A stretch of DNA of 64,000 bases from Altererythrobacter aquiaggeris (lineage in GTDB: Bacteria; Pseudomonadota; Alphaproteobacteria; Sphingomonadales; Sphingomonadaceae). The notes beneath the pieces are model-generated. The model saw only the letters and a list, made by a program, of their open reading frames with translations. It had not been told where the DNA came from and made no database searches. Shown piece after piece: positions 1 through 8,715 of the stretch (its first letter is position 1; each line of letters starts with the position of its first letter). The DNA lies in contig NZ_JBANRL010000001.1 in assembly GCF_037154015.1 (NCBI RefSeq), forward strand, positions 1,860,001 through 1,924,000, given 5' to 3'. Position numbers and translations under genes: made by a program.

Positions 1-264
1 AATCGTGACGAACCGTGATGGCGGGTATCCATCATCCAGCATTTCGCGCCGTGCAGTTACCAGCGCTTCGCCGTTATGCGCCGCCTTGCCCCCCACCGCC
101 GCCGGCGCGCCGGGCTGAAGCGGCGATCCCTGAAGCGCATAACCCGCCAGCCCCAGCGCCATGACGGTGCCGAACATCGCCCAGAGGCTGCGCGGCAGAT
201 CGAGGAAATAGACCGCTGACCCGAATACCAGCAGCGCCATTGATATAAGAGCGATCCAGATCAT
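1..264 (-). CDS. CcmI/CycH-like cytochrome c biogenesis protein (N-terminal part)
   Basis: Only the first 88 codons lie in the window; the gene runs off the left edge. The ATG at 264-262 opens a frame with two hydrophobic N-terminal segments (about residues 2-20 and 27-45), followed by a soluble region with ARREMLDGY. Small N-terminal membrane anchors followed by a TPR domain are typical of CcmI/CycH, which presents apocytochrome c to the CcmF-CcmH heme lyase in the periplasm. It follows ccmH by 7 bp in the same direction, which is the usual place for ccmI. The TPR domain itself is outside the window, so the call rests on context and topology. Confidence 0.65.
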   Translation of the reverse strand, partial: MIWIALISMALLVFGSAVYFLDLPRSLWAMFGTVMALGLAGYALQGSPLQPGAPAAVGGKAAHNGEALVTARREMLDDGYPPSRFVTI

Positions 265-271
265 GTTCCGC

Positions 272-697
272 TCATCCTTCGGGCCTGCTCCGGCGGCCCA
301 GCCTGCTACGCAATATCGCCATACCCGCCACCAGCAGCACCAGCGGCAGTGCGAACAGCGGCCAGGTGCTGGCTGATACTTGCGGCTTGTAACTGACATA
401 TTCGCCGTATCGTTCGACCAGCCACGCGCGAATTTCATCGGCGTTCTGCCCTGCCAGCATTCGCGTGCGGACCTGATGGCGCATATCACCTGCCATCGGG
501 GCATCGCTGTCAGCGATCGACTGGCTCTGGCATTTGAGACAGCGCAGCGTGAACATCAGCTCCTGCGCCTCGGCCTCCAAAGCCGGATCTGCCAGCTGCT
601 GATTGGCATAGGGCGCGGGCGGCATGGAATCCTGCGCCCGCACAGGCCCTGAAAGCAAAACCGCAAAAACCAGCAGCGTATGGACCAGCAGTTTCAC
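272..697 (-). CDS. ccmH: Cytochrome c-type biogenesis protein CcmH
   Basis: 141-residue CcmH/CycL-type thioredoxin-like subunit of the heme lyase, which reduces the CXXCH cysteines of apocytochrome c before heme ligation. A signal peptide (cleavage near residue 21) precedes the family motif LRCLKCQSQS with the redox pair C53/C56. A C-terminal membrane helix spans about residues 112-130, placing the active site in the periplasm. Length fits the short alphaproteobacterial form without a fused CcmI domain. The start overlaps the stop of ccmG by 4 bp, so the two are translationally coupled. Confidence 0.95.
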   Translation of the reverse strand: MKLLVHTLLVFAVLLSGPVRAQDSMPPAPYANQQLADPALEAEAQELMFTLRCLKCQSQSIADSDAPMAGDMRHQVRTRMLAGQNADEIRAWLVERYGEYVSYKPQVSASTWPLFALPLVLLVAGMAILRSRLGRRSRPEG

Positions 698-1227
698 TGT
701 GCCGCCTCCGCAAGCTGTTCGAGCAACACGGGCACATGTTCAGCCCTGACATCGCCGATATGCTGGTAAGTGATCACACCCTTACCATCCACGACAAAGG
801 TTTCAGGCACACCGGACGAGCCGATCTCCAGTTGCAATTCAGACAGATCATCCGCGCCGATGCGGCTGTAAGGATTGCCGTTGCGGACCAGAAAAGCCGC
901 CACATCCGCCGGCTTATCGCGGATCGCGATGCCGATGATCTGCGCGCCGTTTTGTTTGAGCGTTTCGAGATGCGGCGCCTCCGCTATGCAAGGCACACAC
1001 CAACTGGCCCACACATTAAGCAGTTTGGGCTTCCCGTCGGTAAAATCGGCGCGCGAGGCTCCGCGCATTTCGGGGGCCGCCGGCTTGAGTGAAAATTCGG
1101 GCAGCGGCTTGCCGATCATCCGGCTCGCCACTTCGCGATCCGCCGGCCGGTTCAACCCTGCGGCAACCAGCACCAGAAAGCCGAGAAAGCCGAGCAAGGG
1201 CAACCACAGATACCAGCGCCGGATCAT
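694..1227 (-). CDS. ccmG: Thiol:disulfide interchange protein CcmG/DsbE
   Basis: Membrane-anchored periplasmic thioredoxin of 177 residues that supplies reductant to CcmH during cytochrome c maturation. The first 25 residues form a single anchor. The thioredoxin fold carries the active site ASWCVPC (C77, C80) and the cis-proline loop GVPETF (P141). The frame is open further upstream, but I chose the ATG at 1227 because it gives the expected membrane anchor and overlaps the ccmF stop by 4 bp (ATGA), the spacing used throughout this operon. The upstream extension would be an unrelated Arg-rich tail. Confidence 0.95.
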   Translation of the reverse strand: MIRRWYLWLPLLGFLGFLVLVAAGLNRPADREVASRMIGKPLPEFSLKPAAPEMRGASRADFTDGKPKLLNVWASWCVPCIAEAPHLETLKQNGAQIIGIAIRDKPADVAAFLVRNGNPYSRIGADDLSELQLEIGSSGVPETFVVDGKGVITYQHIGDVRAEHVPVLLEQLAEAAQ

Positions 1228-3170
1228 GCGGCAATCTCGCTGCGGCGCTCGGCACTGCGGCGGCGCACGTAATGGCGCTTCAGATCGGCCGCCAGCCGCC
1301 CGATCAGTGCGAGCAGACCGCCCAATGCGATCAGAACGCCGCCAAACCAGATCATGGTGACAAACGGTTTCCACCACAGGCGAAGCTGGCGCCGGCCATC
1401 CTGCGTTCCGCTGCCCATGACCGCGTAAAGCTGTCCGTTCCAGCGCGTCGATAATGCGCTTTCGGCAGTTTCGCGTTCGGGCGACCAGAAGCTGCGCGAT
1501 TGCGGCGTCAGCCCGATAGCTGCGCCGCCCTTGTAGCGCGCTTGCAAATTGGCCTGCAGCGCAGTCCAGTTGGGCCCGACTGCGGGAACCACGCTATCAA
1601 GCTCGACGGTCCACGGCCCCACCTGCGTCACATCGCCAGCTTTTGCTGCGACCAGCTTTTCGACAGAAAATGCGCTTTCGCTCGCCATTCCGAACAGCGC
1701 CGTGGCAATCCCCAGATGGGCCAGAACCATGCCCCAGATTGCCAGCGGCGTGCGCAGCAAGTTCCGGCCTTTGAGCGGAAGAACGCTGCCAACTGCCAGT
1801 GCGGCCGAAAATCCCAGGCCCAAAACCGCCAGCACATTCGCATCGCTGAGAAACGCCGCAAATAGACAGGTGACGATTGCCAGACTGGCAATGAAAGCAG
1901 CAGGTTTGGTGATTCTCTTGACACCGTCCCTGCGCCAGCGAAGCAGCGGGCCGACTGCCATCACGGCCAGCATCGGCATCACGAAAATGGCACCGACGGG
2001 GTTGAAATAGGGCGGGCCGACCGACACGCGCACCCCGAATGCCTCGGTCAGCAAGGGATACAGTGTGCCGACCAGTACCACCGCCAAAATCGCGCTCAAC
2101 ATGACATTGTTGAACACCAGCGCGCCCTCGCGGCTGGATGCGGCAAACCGCTCGCCTTCCTGCACCGTGCCCGCGCGCAACGCGAAGATTGTCAGCGCAC
2201 CGCCGATGTAGATTGCCAGCAGTACAAGAATGAATGTCCCCCGCTCCGGATCGACGGCGAAGGCGTGGACACTGGTGAGAACGCCAGAACGAACCAGAAA
2301 AGTCCCCATCATCGACATCGAAAAGGCGACCACGCCGAGCATGATTGTCCAGGCCCGCAAGGCATCGCGGGCAGCCAGAACACTGACCGAATGAAGCAAT
2401 GCGGTTGCCGCCAGCCAGGGCATCAACGATGCATTTTCCACCGGATCCCAAAACCACCAGCCGCCCCAGCCCAGTTCGTAATACGCCCAGTAGCTACCCG
2501 CGGTAATGCCCAGTGTCAGGAATATCCACGCGCCCAGCACCCACGGGCGCACAGCGCGCGCGAAATCAGGCGTTACCTCGCGCGTCAGCAATGCGCCCAA
2601 GGCGAAACTGAATGCTACCGACAGGCCGACATAGCCGAAATACAGCGTCGGCGGATGCAGCGCGAGCCCGATATCCTGCAGCAGCGGATTGAGGCCAAGC
2701 CCCTCAAGCGCCGGAGTCGGCAGGCGTTCGAACGGATTGGAAGACAGCAGCAGAAAGGCGTAAAAGCCGATGCCGACGAAGGCCTGCGTGGCAAGCGTGG
2801 CCTGCATGGTGCGTTCGGGCAGCCGGTGCTCCAGCCGGGCAATCAGCGCGCCAGCCAGCGCCATCACGGTGATCCACAGCAGCATGGAACCTTCGTGATT
2901 GCCCCATGTTCCGCTGAGTTTGAAGATCATCGGCTTCGCAGCGTGCGAATTGGCCGCCACCAGCTTAACCGACAGATCTGTCTGGGCAAACAACCACAGC
3001 AGCATCAGGAACGCAAATGCCGCCAATATGCCCTGCATTACCGCAGCGGGGCGCGCGGCCAATGCGAGCGGACCATCGGTTTGCCTGACAGACAATGCGC
3101 CTGCAATCAGTTGCAAAACCGCCAAGCCCGCTGCCAGCCACAGCGCCGCCAGTCCAAGCTCCGCAATCAC
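1224..3170 (-). CDS. ccmF: Heme lyase CcmF (cytochrome c-type biogenesis)
   Basis: 648-residue polytopic membrane protein of the normal CcmF length. It carries the tryptophan-rich WWD heme-handling signature GWGGWWFWDPVENASLMPWL (residues 234-253), flanked by histidines in membrane helices and a large C-terminal periplasmic domain before the last helix. CcmF takes heme from CcmE and, with CcmH/CcmI, attaches it to apocytochrome c. Its start overlaps the end of ccmE by 4 bp and its end overlaps ccmG by 4 bp, which fits a single transcript. Confidence 0.97.
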   Translation of the reverse strand: MIAELGLAALWLAAGLAVLQLIAGALSVRQTDGPLALAARPAAVMQGILAAFAFLMLLWLFAQTDLSVKLVAANSHAAKPMIFKLSGTWGNHEGSMLLWITVMALAGALIARLEHRLPERTMQATLATQAFVGIGFYAFLLLSSNPFERLPTPALEGLGLNPLLQDIGLALHPPTLYFGYVGLSVAFSFALGALLTREVTPDFARAVRPWVLGAWIFLTLGITAGSYWAYYELGWGGWWFWDPVENASLMPWLAATALLHSVSVLAARDALRAWTIMLGVVAFSMSMMGTFLVRSGVLTSVHAFAVDPERGTFILVLLAIYIGGALTIFALRAGTVQEGERFAASSREGALVFNNVMLSAILAVVLVGTLYPLLTEAFGVRVSVGPPYFNPVGAIFVMPMLAVMAVGPLLRWRRDGVKRITKPAAFIASLAIVTCLFAAFLSDANVLAVLGLGFSAALAVGSVLPLKGRNLLRTPLAIWGMVLAHLGIATALFGMASESAFSVEKLVAAKAGDVTQVGPWTVELDSVVPAVGPNWTALQANLQARYKGGAAIGLTPQSRSFWSPERETAESALSTRWNGQLYAVMGSGTQDGRRQLRLWWKPFVTMIWFGGVLIALGGLLALIGRLAADLKRHYVRRRSAERRSEIAA

Positions 3171-3625
3171 TGGACGGTTTCCGCGACAGTCCGTTTTGCC
3201 TGCGCCTCGGTCATGGCCTGCAATTCGCGCGGGACGTAGTTTTCATCATGTTTGGCGAGCAGATTATCGGCAACGAACGTGCCATCCGCGCCCAGCTTGC
3301 CCTCTGCGACCACGCCCGATCCCTCGACAAACAGATCAGGCAATATTCCCGCGAACCGGACAGGTATGCGCGCATCGCCGTCGCCGACGACAAATGCCAC
3401 GGTAACCCCGTCAGCCATGGTTTTCAGCGATCCTTCCTGCACCATGCCGCCCAGCCGGACGGCCTGCGTGGGTGACGGCGGATCAGCGGAAATCTGGCTG
3501 GGAACGTAGAAATAGCTTGCCTGGTTACGCAGGCCGTATGCCGCCAGCAGAGCCGCGCCGACCAGCGCGGCCAGCGCGAAAATGATCAGTCCAAGCCGCT
3601 GATGTTTGGGTTTGAGCGCGCTCAT
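3167..3625 (-). CDS. ccmE: Cytochrome c maturation heme chaperone CcmE
   Basis: 152-residue periplasmic heme chaperone. One N-terminal membrane helix (about residues 10-30) is followed by the OB-fold domain, which ends in the conserved heme-binding motif LAKHDENYVP. H126 is the residue that forms the covalent heme bond in this family, and the tyrosine four residues later (Y130) is also present. The longer open frame upstream is rejected: the ATG at 3625 overlaps the ccmD stop by 4 bp and gives the usual short N-terminus. Confidence 0.96.
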   Translation of the reverse strand: MSALKPKHQRLGLIIFALAALVGAALLAAYGLRNQASYFYVPSQISADPPSPTQAVRLGGMVQEGSLKTMADGVTVAFVVGDGDARIPVRFAGILPDLFVEGSGVVAEGKLGADGTFVADNLLAKHDENYVPRELQAMTEAQAKRTVAETVQ

Positions 3626-3762
3626 TTGCGCTTCACCTTTTCGCGGCGGGCTTCGGCGCGGCGCATGGCAAGCCAGCTCCACACCGTCAGCCACAAAGCG
3701 CCCGCAATCGTCACGCCGTAGGCTGCGTTGACGAACAGCCAGGGATCGAGCCCTTCGCGCAT
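3622..3762 (-). CDS. ccmD: Heme exporter protein CcmD
   Basis: A 46-residue single-span membrane protein. It has one helix at about residues 13-33, then a strongly basic cytoplasmic tail (MRRAEARREKVKRK), the standard CcmD architecture. CcmD is needed to release holo-CcmE from the CcmABC complex. The gene lies between ccmC and ccmE with 4-bp ATGA overlaps on both sides. The sequence is too short to identify alone; position and topology make the call firm. Confidence 0.9.
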   Translation of the reverse strand: MREGLDPWLFVNAAYGVTIAGALWLTVWSWLAMRRAEARREKVKRK

Positions 3763-4493
3763 CAAATGGCTCCCTCGGCCGCTGCCACCTTGCGGCGCAA
3801 ACGCGCATCGGCCTGACGTTCGGCCAGCAAAGTGCGCATCCGGGCAAGCACGATGCCGCCGAACAGGAGTGAAAAACCCAGTGCCGAGAACGCCAGCGGC
3901 CAGAGAAATTCGGGCGCGATGGCCGATTTGCCCATCGTCAGACTGGGCGGCTGGTGGAGGCTGTTCCACCAGACGACCGAACGGTTGATAATCGGAATGT
4001 TGACCGCGCCGAGCAGTCCGAAAATGGCTGCAATCCTGCTGGATGCGCCCTCGCGGTCTATGGCGCGGGTCAGGCCGAGATAGCCGAAATACAGAAACAG
4101 CAGCACCAGCATACTTGTCAGGCGCCCGTCCCACACCCACCATGTGCCCCATGCAGGCCGCCCCCAGATCGAACCTGTGACGAGGCATATTGCGGTGAAC
4201 ACCATGCCCGGTACAGCAGCCCCGCGGGCCGCCAAAGCTGCCAGCGGGTGCCGCCAGACCAGTTCGGCAAAGCTGGCAATGGCAATCGCGGTCCAGCCGC
4301 CCATCCCCAGCCATGCAGCGGGCACGTGCAGGAACAGAATCCGCACCGTTTCGCCCATCAGCCGGTCAGCCGGGGCGACGAAATACCCCCATGCGAGCGA
4401 GGCGCCCACCATCAATGCACCGGCCACGAGCAAGATCGGCGTCAGAGGACGCGCAAGCTTCAGGAAGCGGGCTGGATTTGCGTATGCATGCAT
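3762..4493 (-). CDS. ccmC: Heme ABC transporter permease CcmC
   Basis: 243-residue, six-helix membrane protein that loads heme onto CcmE. The WWD motif region runs through GRPAWGTWWVWDGRLTS (residues 111-127), and the flanking histidine H56 lies in LFLHVPAAW, both expected for CcmC. It is the first gene of the ccm operon in this window. No ccmA or ccmB lies next to it; the upstream neighbour is a leucine dehydrogenase-like gene, so the ATPase and CcmB must be encoded elsewhere. The 97 bp upstream presumably holds the promoter. Confidence 0.96.
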   Translation of the reverse strand: MHAYANPARFLKLARPLTPILLVAGALMVGASLAWGYFVAPADRLMGETVRILFLHVPAAWLGMGGWTAIAIASFAELVWRHPLAALAARGAAVPGMVFTAICLVTGSIWGRPAWGTWWVWDGRLTSMLVLLFLYFGYLGLTRAIDREGASSRIAAIFGLLGAVNIPIINRSVVWWNSLHQPPSLTMGKSAIAPEFLWPLAFSALGFSLLFGGIVLARMRTLLAERQADARLRRKVAAAEGAI

Positions 4494-4590
4494 GGGACTA
4501 TCGTCACCAATCCTTTGGCATCAGACGCGCGGCGCGGCAAGTATTCCCCGCGCGATTTTGCGGACTGTCCGCCACGCGTCGAAGCGTATT

Positions 4591-5655
4591 CTAGCGCCCG
4601 ATCAGCTTTTGAGCCATCCGGTCCGAAACGACGTCGGACGAAACGCCGCTTCGTTCGCTTTCCTGCCAGATTTCGATCAGCCGGCCGGGGATTTGCGCCA
4701 GACGCTTGCGCACTTCATTGATATCGCATGGTTCGCCGTGCTGGCGGCAAAGATATTCCAGCGTAACGCTGATGATGCCGCCGGCATTGATGACATAATC
4801 CGGCGCGTATAAAATCCCGCGTGCGGCGAGCAGACTGCCATGTTCCGCACGTGCCAGTTGATTGTTCGCGCCGCCCGCAACGATCGGCGCATCGAGCCGG
4901 GCGATTCCTTCTTCATCGAGGATCGCGCCCAGCGCGTTCGGGCTGAAAACGTCGCACGCGACACTCATGATCGCGTCGGCCGACACGGCAACGCCTTCAA
5001 GTTCGTTTGCCAGTCTGGAAGCTCGGTCTGCGTTGACATCGGCCAGCGTCAGTCTGGCGCCGTCGCGCGCAAGCAACCGCGCAACGCCGCCGCCAACGCT
5101 GCCGGTTCCCTGAATGGCCACGTGCACGCCGCGCAGGTCTTTTTTGCCCAGCTTGTGGTGCACGGCAGCCTTGATGCCGTGATATATGCCCATCGCGGTA
5201 AACGGACCCGGATCGCCGCCCGCGGCATCACCGTCTTCCACCGGAAGGCCCGAAACATAGGGGGTTTCTTTCGCCACGGCGACCATGTCGGCTTCATTGA
5301 TGCCGACATCTTCGGCGGTGACGTAACGGCCGCCCAGCGCGTTGACGGTTTTGCCGAATGCGCGCAACATTTCGTGTGTCTTGTTGCTGTTCTTATCCGC
5401 CAGAATGACTGCCTTGCCGCCGCCCATGGGCAGCCCGGCCATTGCGTTCTTGTAGCTCATCCCGCGTGACAGGCGCAGCGCATCGCGCATCGCATCTTTG
5501 GGTTCGGCGTAATGCCAGAACCGTGTGCCGCCTGCACCGGGGCCAAGATATGTGGAATGCAATGCGATGATAGCGGTCAAGCCAGATTTCCGATCACGCA
5601 CAAGCTGCACATGCTCGTGATCGTCGAAATCCGCTTCGGTCCAGAATGCCGTCAT
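4591..5655 (-). CDS. Leucine dehydrogenase-like Glu/Leu/Phe/Val dehydrogenase
   Basis: 354-residue NAD-dependent amino acid dehydrogenase, short leucine/phenylalanine dehydrogenase subfamily, catalysing reversible oxidative deamination of branched-chain amino acids. The substrate loop PGAGGTRFW, the lysines in SYKNAMAGLP (K69) and MGGGKAVI (K81) and the dinucleotide fingerprint IQGTGSVGGG (about 181-190) are all intact. I chose the ATG at 5655; the upstream open frame runs towards the tRNA-His and lacks family similarity. Whether leucine, valine or phenylalanine is preferred cannot be read from sequence. No partner genes of branched-chain catabolism lie beside it. Confidence 0.88.
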   Translation of the reverse strand: MTAFWTEADFDDHEHVQLVRDRKSGLTAIIALHSTYLGPGAGGTRFWHYAEPKDAMRDALRLSRGMSYKNAMAGLPMGGGKAVILADKNSNKTHEMLRAFGKTVNALGGRYVTAEDVGINEADMVAVAKETPYVSGLPVEDGDAAGGDPGPFTAMGIYHGIKAAVHHKLGKKDLRGVHVAIQGTGSVGGGVARLLARDGARLTLADVNADRASRLANELEGVAVSADAIMSVACDVFSPNALGAILDEEGIARLDAPIVAGGANNQLARAEHGSLLAARGILYAPDYVINAGGIISVTLEYLCRQHGEPCDINEVRKRLAQIPGRLIEIWQESERSGVSSDVVSDRMAQKLIGR

Positions 5656-5727
5656 TGCCCGCTCGCTTTCATCGGCCCGCCTTGGTGGCACAATAGGCCT
5701 GGATTTCGCGGCATCGCAAAAGGGATA

Positions 5728-5805
5728 TGGGGCGATCGAGGGGTCTTGAACCCCCGACCTCCGGTACCACAAACCGGCGCTCTAACCAACTGAGCTACGA
5801 TCGCC
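5728..5805 (-). tRNA. tRNA-His (anticodon GTG)
   Basis: Reading the minus strand, the acceptor stem GCGATCG/CGATCGC is preceded by an encoded G-1 and followed by C73 and an encoded CCA. The D arm AGCTC..GAGC, anticodon stem CCGGT/ACCGG with loop TTGTGGT (anticodon GTG) and T arm around GGTTCAAGA fold normally. G-1:C73 is the ordinary bacterial histidine identity, retained in Sphingomonadales but lost in several other alphaproteobacterial orders. Confidence 0.97.
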
Positions 5806-5995
5806 ATATCCATTACGACTTGCCGCGAAGCGCGCTGAATAAGCCCCACAGGCGCGGGGTCAAGCAGCTAACGGCAAGGCGGCGAGCCTGTTGCATAGCG
5901 AGCCGCATTTTGGAAGCGAAAACTGATTTCTGCCCGCTCCGGCGCAAGATTATTTCGCGCTTGAGAATCGGGCGCCGGACACTATCGTTGAATTA

Positions 5996-6628
5996 ATGGC
6001 CAATCCGGGCGAATCCTCTGCCGCGCATCTGGGCGCCCAGACCGGTGTCCAGCGGGTCCCCACCCCCAAGCTGGAACTGTTCCAGCGGCGCGGGTTTTTG
6101 ACGCCCGGGCATTGCCGCGGGTTAATCGGGCTGATCGATCAGGGCCGCCGCCCGTCGGAAATTGCCGATGCCAATGGCGACGCGTATTTTCGCACCAGCG
6201 AAACCTGCGATCTGCCCGCCAATGCGCCCGAGGTGCAGCAACTCGAAGTATTGTTGCGGCAATTTACCGGCATCGGCGCCGAATTTGGCGAACCGGTGCA
6301 GGGACAGCGTTACGCCCCGGGCCAGGAATTCAAGCAACATACCGACTATTTCGAACCCGGCGGAGAGGACTATGCCAAATTCTGCTCGGTCGCGGGGCAG
6401 CGCACCTGGACATTCATGATTTATCTGAATGCGGTCGAGGCGGGCGGCGGCACGCGTTTCAAAGTGATCGGCAAGACCTTCCGGCCCGAGCCGGGCAAAC
6501 TGCTGGGTTGGAACAACCACCGCGCCGACGGCAGCCTGAATCCTGCCACGCTGCATCACGGGATGAAAGTGCGCCGGGGCGTGAAATATGTGATCACCAA
6601 ATGGTACCGTGAAAAACCGTGGAGCTGA
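5996..6628 (+). CDS. Prolyl 4-hydroxylase-like 2OG-Fe(II) oxygenase
   Basis: 210-residue member of the P4Hc family. The double-stranded beta-helix core shows the iron ligands in QHTDYFEP (H115, D117) and TLHHGMKV (H188 as distal histidine), with K197 in VKYVITKW as the likely 2-oxoglutarate carboxylate ligand. GGGTRF is also typical. No signal peptide is present, so it should act in the cytoplasm. Substrate is unknown; bacterial relatives hydroxylate prolines in proteins or small molecules. It stands alone and converges on the next gene with a 12-bp gap. Confidence 0.85.
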   Translation: MANPGESSAAHLGAQTGVQRVPTPKLELFQRRGFLTPGHCRGLIGLIDQGRRPSEIADANGDAYFRTSETCDLPANAPEVQQLEVLLRQFTGIGAEFGEPVQGQRYAPGQEFKQHTDYFEPGGEDYAKFCSVAGQRTWTFMIYLNAVEAGGGTRFKVIGKTFRPEPGKLLGWNNHRADGSLNPATLHHGMKVRRGVKYVITKWYREKPWS

Positions 6629-6640
6629 CGCCGTCTGCGC

Positions 6641-7759
6641 CTAGCCGGCCTCACCTTCGATCCGGTCTTCCGCCTCGTCCTTCTTGAATTCCTTCAACAC
6701 TTCGCCGGCTTCCTCCTCATCTTCGGAACTGGGCGCTTCGGTTTGCTGATTCCGCTGCCGCGCGGGCACGGGGGCGAGACACAGTTCGGCAAGAACCGGG
6801 AGATGGTCCGATCCGACAGGTTCACCCACACTCATATCGCGCAGCAGGAATTCTTCCGTCACGAACAGGTGATCCAATGGCCATCCCAGCCAAGTCATAT
6901 CGGCCGGGAAGGTGGCATAGGTGCCGCGGCCGACCCGCGGATCAAGGAAGCTACCGATTGTCTTGAACAGGCTGGTGGTGTCGGACCATGCCACATCGTT
7001 GAAATCGCCCAGCGCCAGCACCGGCATTTCGATATCGCGGGACTGTTTTGCCGCCACGATGATTTCGGCATCGCGTTCTTCGGTGTCCTGATTGACCGTT
7101 GGCGGGCGCGGATGCAGGCCGATCATCCTGAATTCACGCTTGCCTGCCATCAGGGTGGCAAACACCGAAGGCGTGTCTTTCTGCGCCATGTCCTGAATGG
7201 TTGCGTCTTTCATGGGCAACCGCGTGGCAAACATGATGCCGTAAGTGTTATCCAACGGGCGGTGAATCTGGTTGGCATAGGGCTGCAACACCGGACCCAT
7301 TGCGTCAGCCCACGGCTGATCCGTTTCGGTCAGCAGCAGAACATCGGGGTTGGTCCGGCGGATCAAATCGGCGGTTCTTTGATATTCGCGGTTTTTCTGG
7401 AGGACGTTGAGCGTGAGGATCGTAAAACAGGCAGCTTCATTGCTTTCACCCGCTTGCACCAGCGCGACCTCTTCTGCCGCCACCGGTGTGTAGGGATAAA
7501 CGCGGTAAAGCTGCCAGATGGTCAGCCCTGCCAGAACAAGCGGAAACCAGGGCCGCCATCCTCGATCGAGAAACCACAATGCCATTGCGGTAACAACCAT
7601 CGCAATCAGGATTTGCACGCGGGGAAAATCCCAGATGCGTATCCACCACTGGTTGAGATCGGTCGTGCTCAGCAGCGTTCCGGCAATCAGTATGATTGCA
7701 ACCAGTCGCAGCAGCCAACGTCCCGCCAGTTTCCATTTCCCCATTGGTGCCAGATCCAT
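6641..7759 (-). CDS. Membrane-bound endonuclease/exonuclease/phosphatase-fold protein
   Basis: 372 residues: two or three N-terminal membrane helices, then an EEP (DNase I/sphingomyelinase fold) domain and a very acidic C-terminal tail rich in Glu and Asp. Domain motifs include ILTLNVLQKN, LLLTETDQ (metal-binding Glu), LALGDFNDV (catalytic Asp/Asn) and VGSDHLPV (terminal Asp-His). This matches the EEP proteins with a membrane N-terminus common in proteobacteria, whose substrates are mostly unknown. I placed the start at the ATG preceded by a strong GGGGGGAG ribosome site rather than the longer frame. Confidence 0.8.
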   Translation of the reverse strand: MDLAPMGKWKLAGRWLLRLVAIILIAGTLLSTTDLNQWWIRIWDFPRVQILIAMVVTAMALWFLDRGWRPWFPLVLAGLTIWQLYRVYPYTPVAAEEVALVQAGESNEAACFTILTLNVLQKNREYQRTADLIRRTNPDVLLLTETDQPWADAMGPVLQPYANQIHRPLDNTYGIMFATRLPMKDATIQDMAQKDTPSVFATLMAGKREFRMIGLHPRPPTVNQDTEERDAEIIVAAKQSRDIEMPVLALGDFNDVAWSDTTSLFKTIGSFLDPRVGRGTYATFPADMTWLGWPLDHLFVTEEFLLRDMSVGEPVGSDHLPVLAELCLAPVPARQRNQQTEAPSSEDEEEAGEVLKEFKKDEAEDRIEGEAG

Positions 7760-7820
7760 TTTGCTCCCCCCCATTCGTATGTTGGCTAGCCGCTTTGCGC
7801 GCGATAAACCAGTCGCGCAC

Positions 7821-7853
7821 AAAAAAGGGCGACCCCGCGAGGCCGCCCTTTGG
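7821..7853 (-). terminator. Intrinsic terminator after rpmE
   Basis: The arms aaagggcg (7824-7831) and cgcccttt (7844-7851) pair perfectly around a 12-nt loop. On the minus strand the hairpin is followed by a run of six T residues. It lies 23 bp past the rpmE stop. Confidence 0.85.
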
Positions 7854-7875
7854 TATCCTGCGATAGTGAAACCGC

Positions 7876-8103
7876 TTACTTTTTCTTGAGCGACAATCCG
7901 CCGAAACGCTTGTTGAACTGGGCAACACGGCCGCCCTGGTCGAGCTGACGCTGGCCGCCGGTCCATGCCGGATGGCTGGTCGGGTCGATGTCGAGCGTCA
8001 TCGTGTCGCCTTCCTTGCCCCATGTCGAACGGGTCTGGAATTCGGATCCGTCAGTCATTTTGACGTTGATCATGTGATATTCGGGGTGTGTATCGGCTTT
8101 CAT
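7876..8103 (-). CDS. rpmE: 50S ribosomal protein L31
   Basis: 75-residue ribosomal protein of the large subunit. It begins with the hallmark KADTHPEYH and contains the SHPAWTG segment and a Lys-rich C-terminus. The cysteine pairs that bind zinc in C+ L31 paralogs are absent, so this is the zinc-independent (C-) form, usual in alphaproteobacteria. A perfect hairpin (ccggt/accgg, 8130-8143) lies in its 5' leader, and a rho-independent terminator follows the gene, so it looks monocistronic. Confidence 0.96.
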   Translation of the reverse strand: MKADTHPEYHMINVKMTDGSEFQTRSTWGKEGDTMTLDIDPTSHPAWTGGQRQLDQGGRVAQFNKRFGGLSLKKK

Positions 8104-8221
8104 GTCGTCTCTCTTCCGTAGGTGCGCAGCCGGTTCCGACCGGATACGCTACAGATGCCCTGTGGGCGGATGGTAATTTGCAAGCCGCGCCACTAACCGC
8201 AGCAGCGCCGATTGGCAAGCC

Positions 8222-8695
8222 TTAGTCGCTATCTGCGGGAGGATCGGCCACCATCGCGGTGAATTTCACATCGCAGGTCACTTTCCCGTCCACTTCGGCG
8301 CGGCCCCAGAATTTGCAGACGCGGCTGCGCTTCTGGACAAACCCGACATGCAGATCGAGCAGACAGCCCGGTTCGACAGGTGCGCGGAACTTGGCTTCTT
8401 CGATTGCCATGAAATAAACGAGCTTGCCGCTGCCCGCCAGTTCGAGCGTTTCGATCGCAAGGATCGCAGCGGCCTGCGCCATGGCTTCGATCTGGAGGAC
8501 ACCGGGCATGATCGGGGCGCCGGGGAAATGGCCCTGAAAAAACTCTTCATTCATGCTGACCGCTTTGATCGCATGGATTTTCTCGCCGATTTCGAGCGAG
8601 GCCACGCGGTCCACCAGCAGCAGCGGATAACGGTGCGGCAGGGCCTTGAGGATTTTCCGGATATCGTAGGCGGTTACCGCCTTTTCATCGCTCAT
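8222..8695 (-). CDS. fabZ: 3-hydroxyacyl-[acyl-carrier-protein] dehydratase FabZ
   Basis: 157-residue hot-dog-fold dehydratase that removes water from 3-hydroxyacyl-ACP in fatty acid elongation. The catalytic histidine is in [12 protein letters not shown] (H56) and the catalytic glutamate in LQIEAMAQ (E70). The N-terminal [20 protein letters not shown] is classical FabZ. It is the last gene of the bamA-skp-fabZ run, an arrangement shared with many proteobacteria, where lipid A genes (lpxD, lpxA) often flank it. Those lpx genes are not found here. Confidence 0.97.
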   Translation of the reverse strand: MSDEKAVTAYDIRKILKALPHRYPLLLVDRVASLEIGEKIHAIKAVSMNEEFFQGHFPGAPIMPGVLQIEAMAQAAAILAIETLELAGSGKLVYFMAIEEAKFRAPVEPGCLLDLHVGFVQKRSRVCKFWGRAEVDGKVTCDVKFTAMVADPPADSD

Positions 8696-8715
8696 GCCCT
8701 GCCCCCGAATTTGAC

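Noticed and set aside
2265-3239. 324-codon open frame opposite ccmF
   Set aside because: Gln/Arg-rich low-complexity translation opposite a well-supported gene; no ribosome site.
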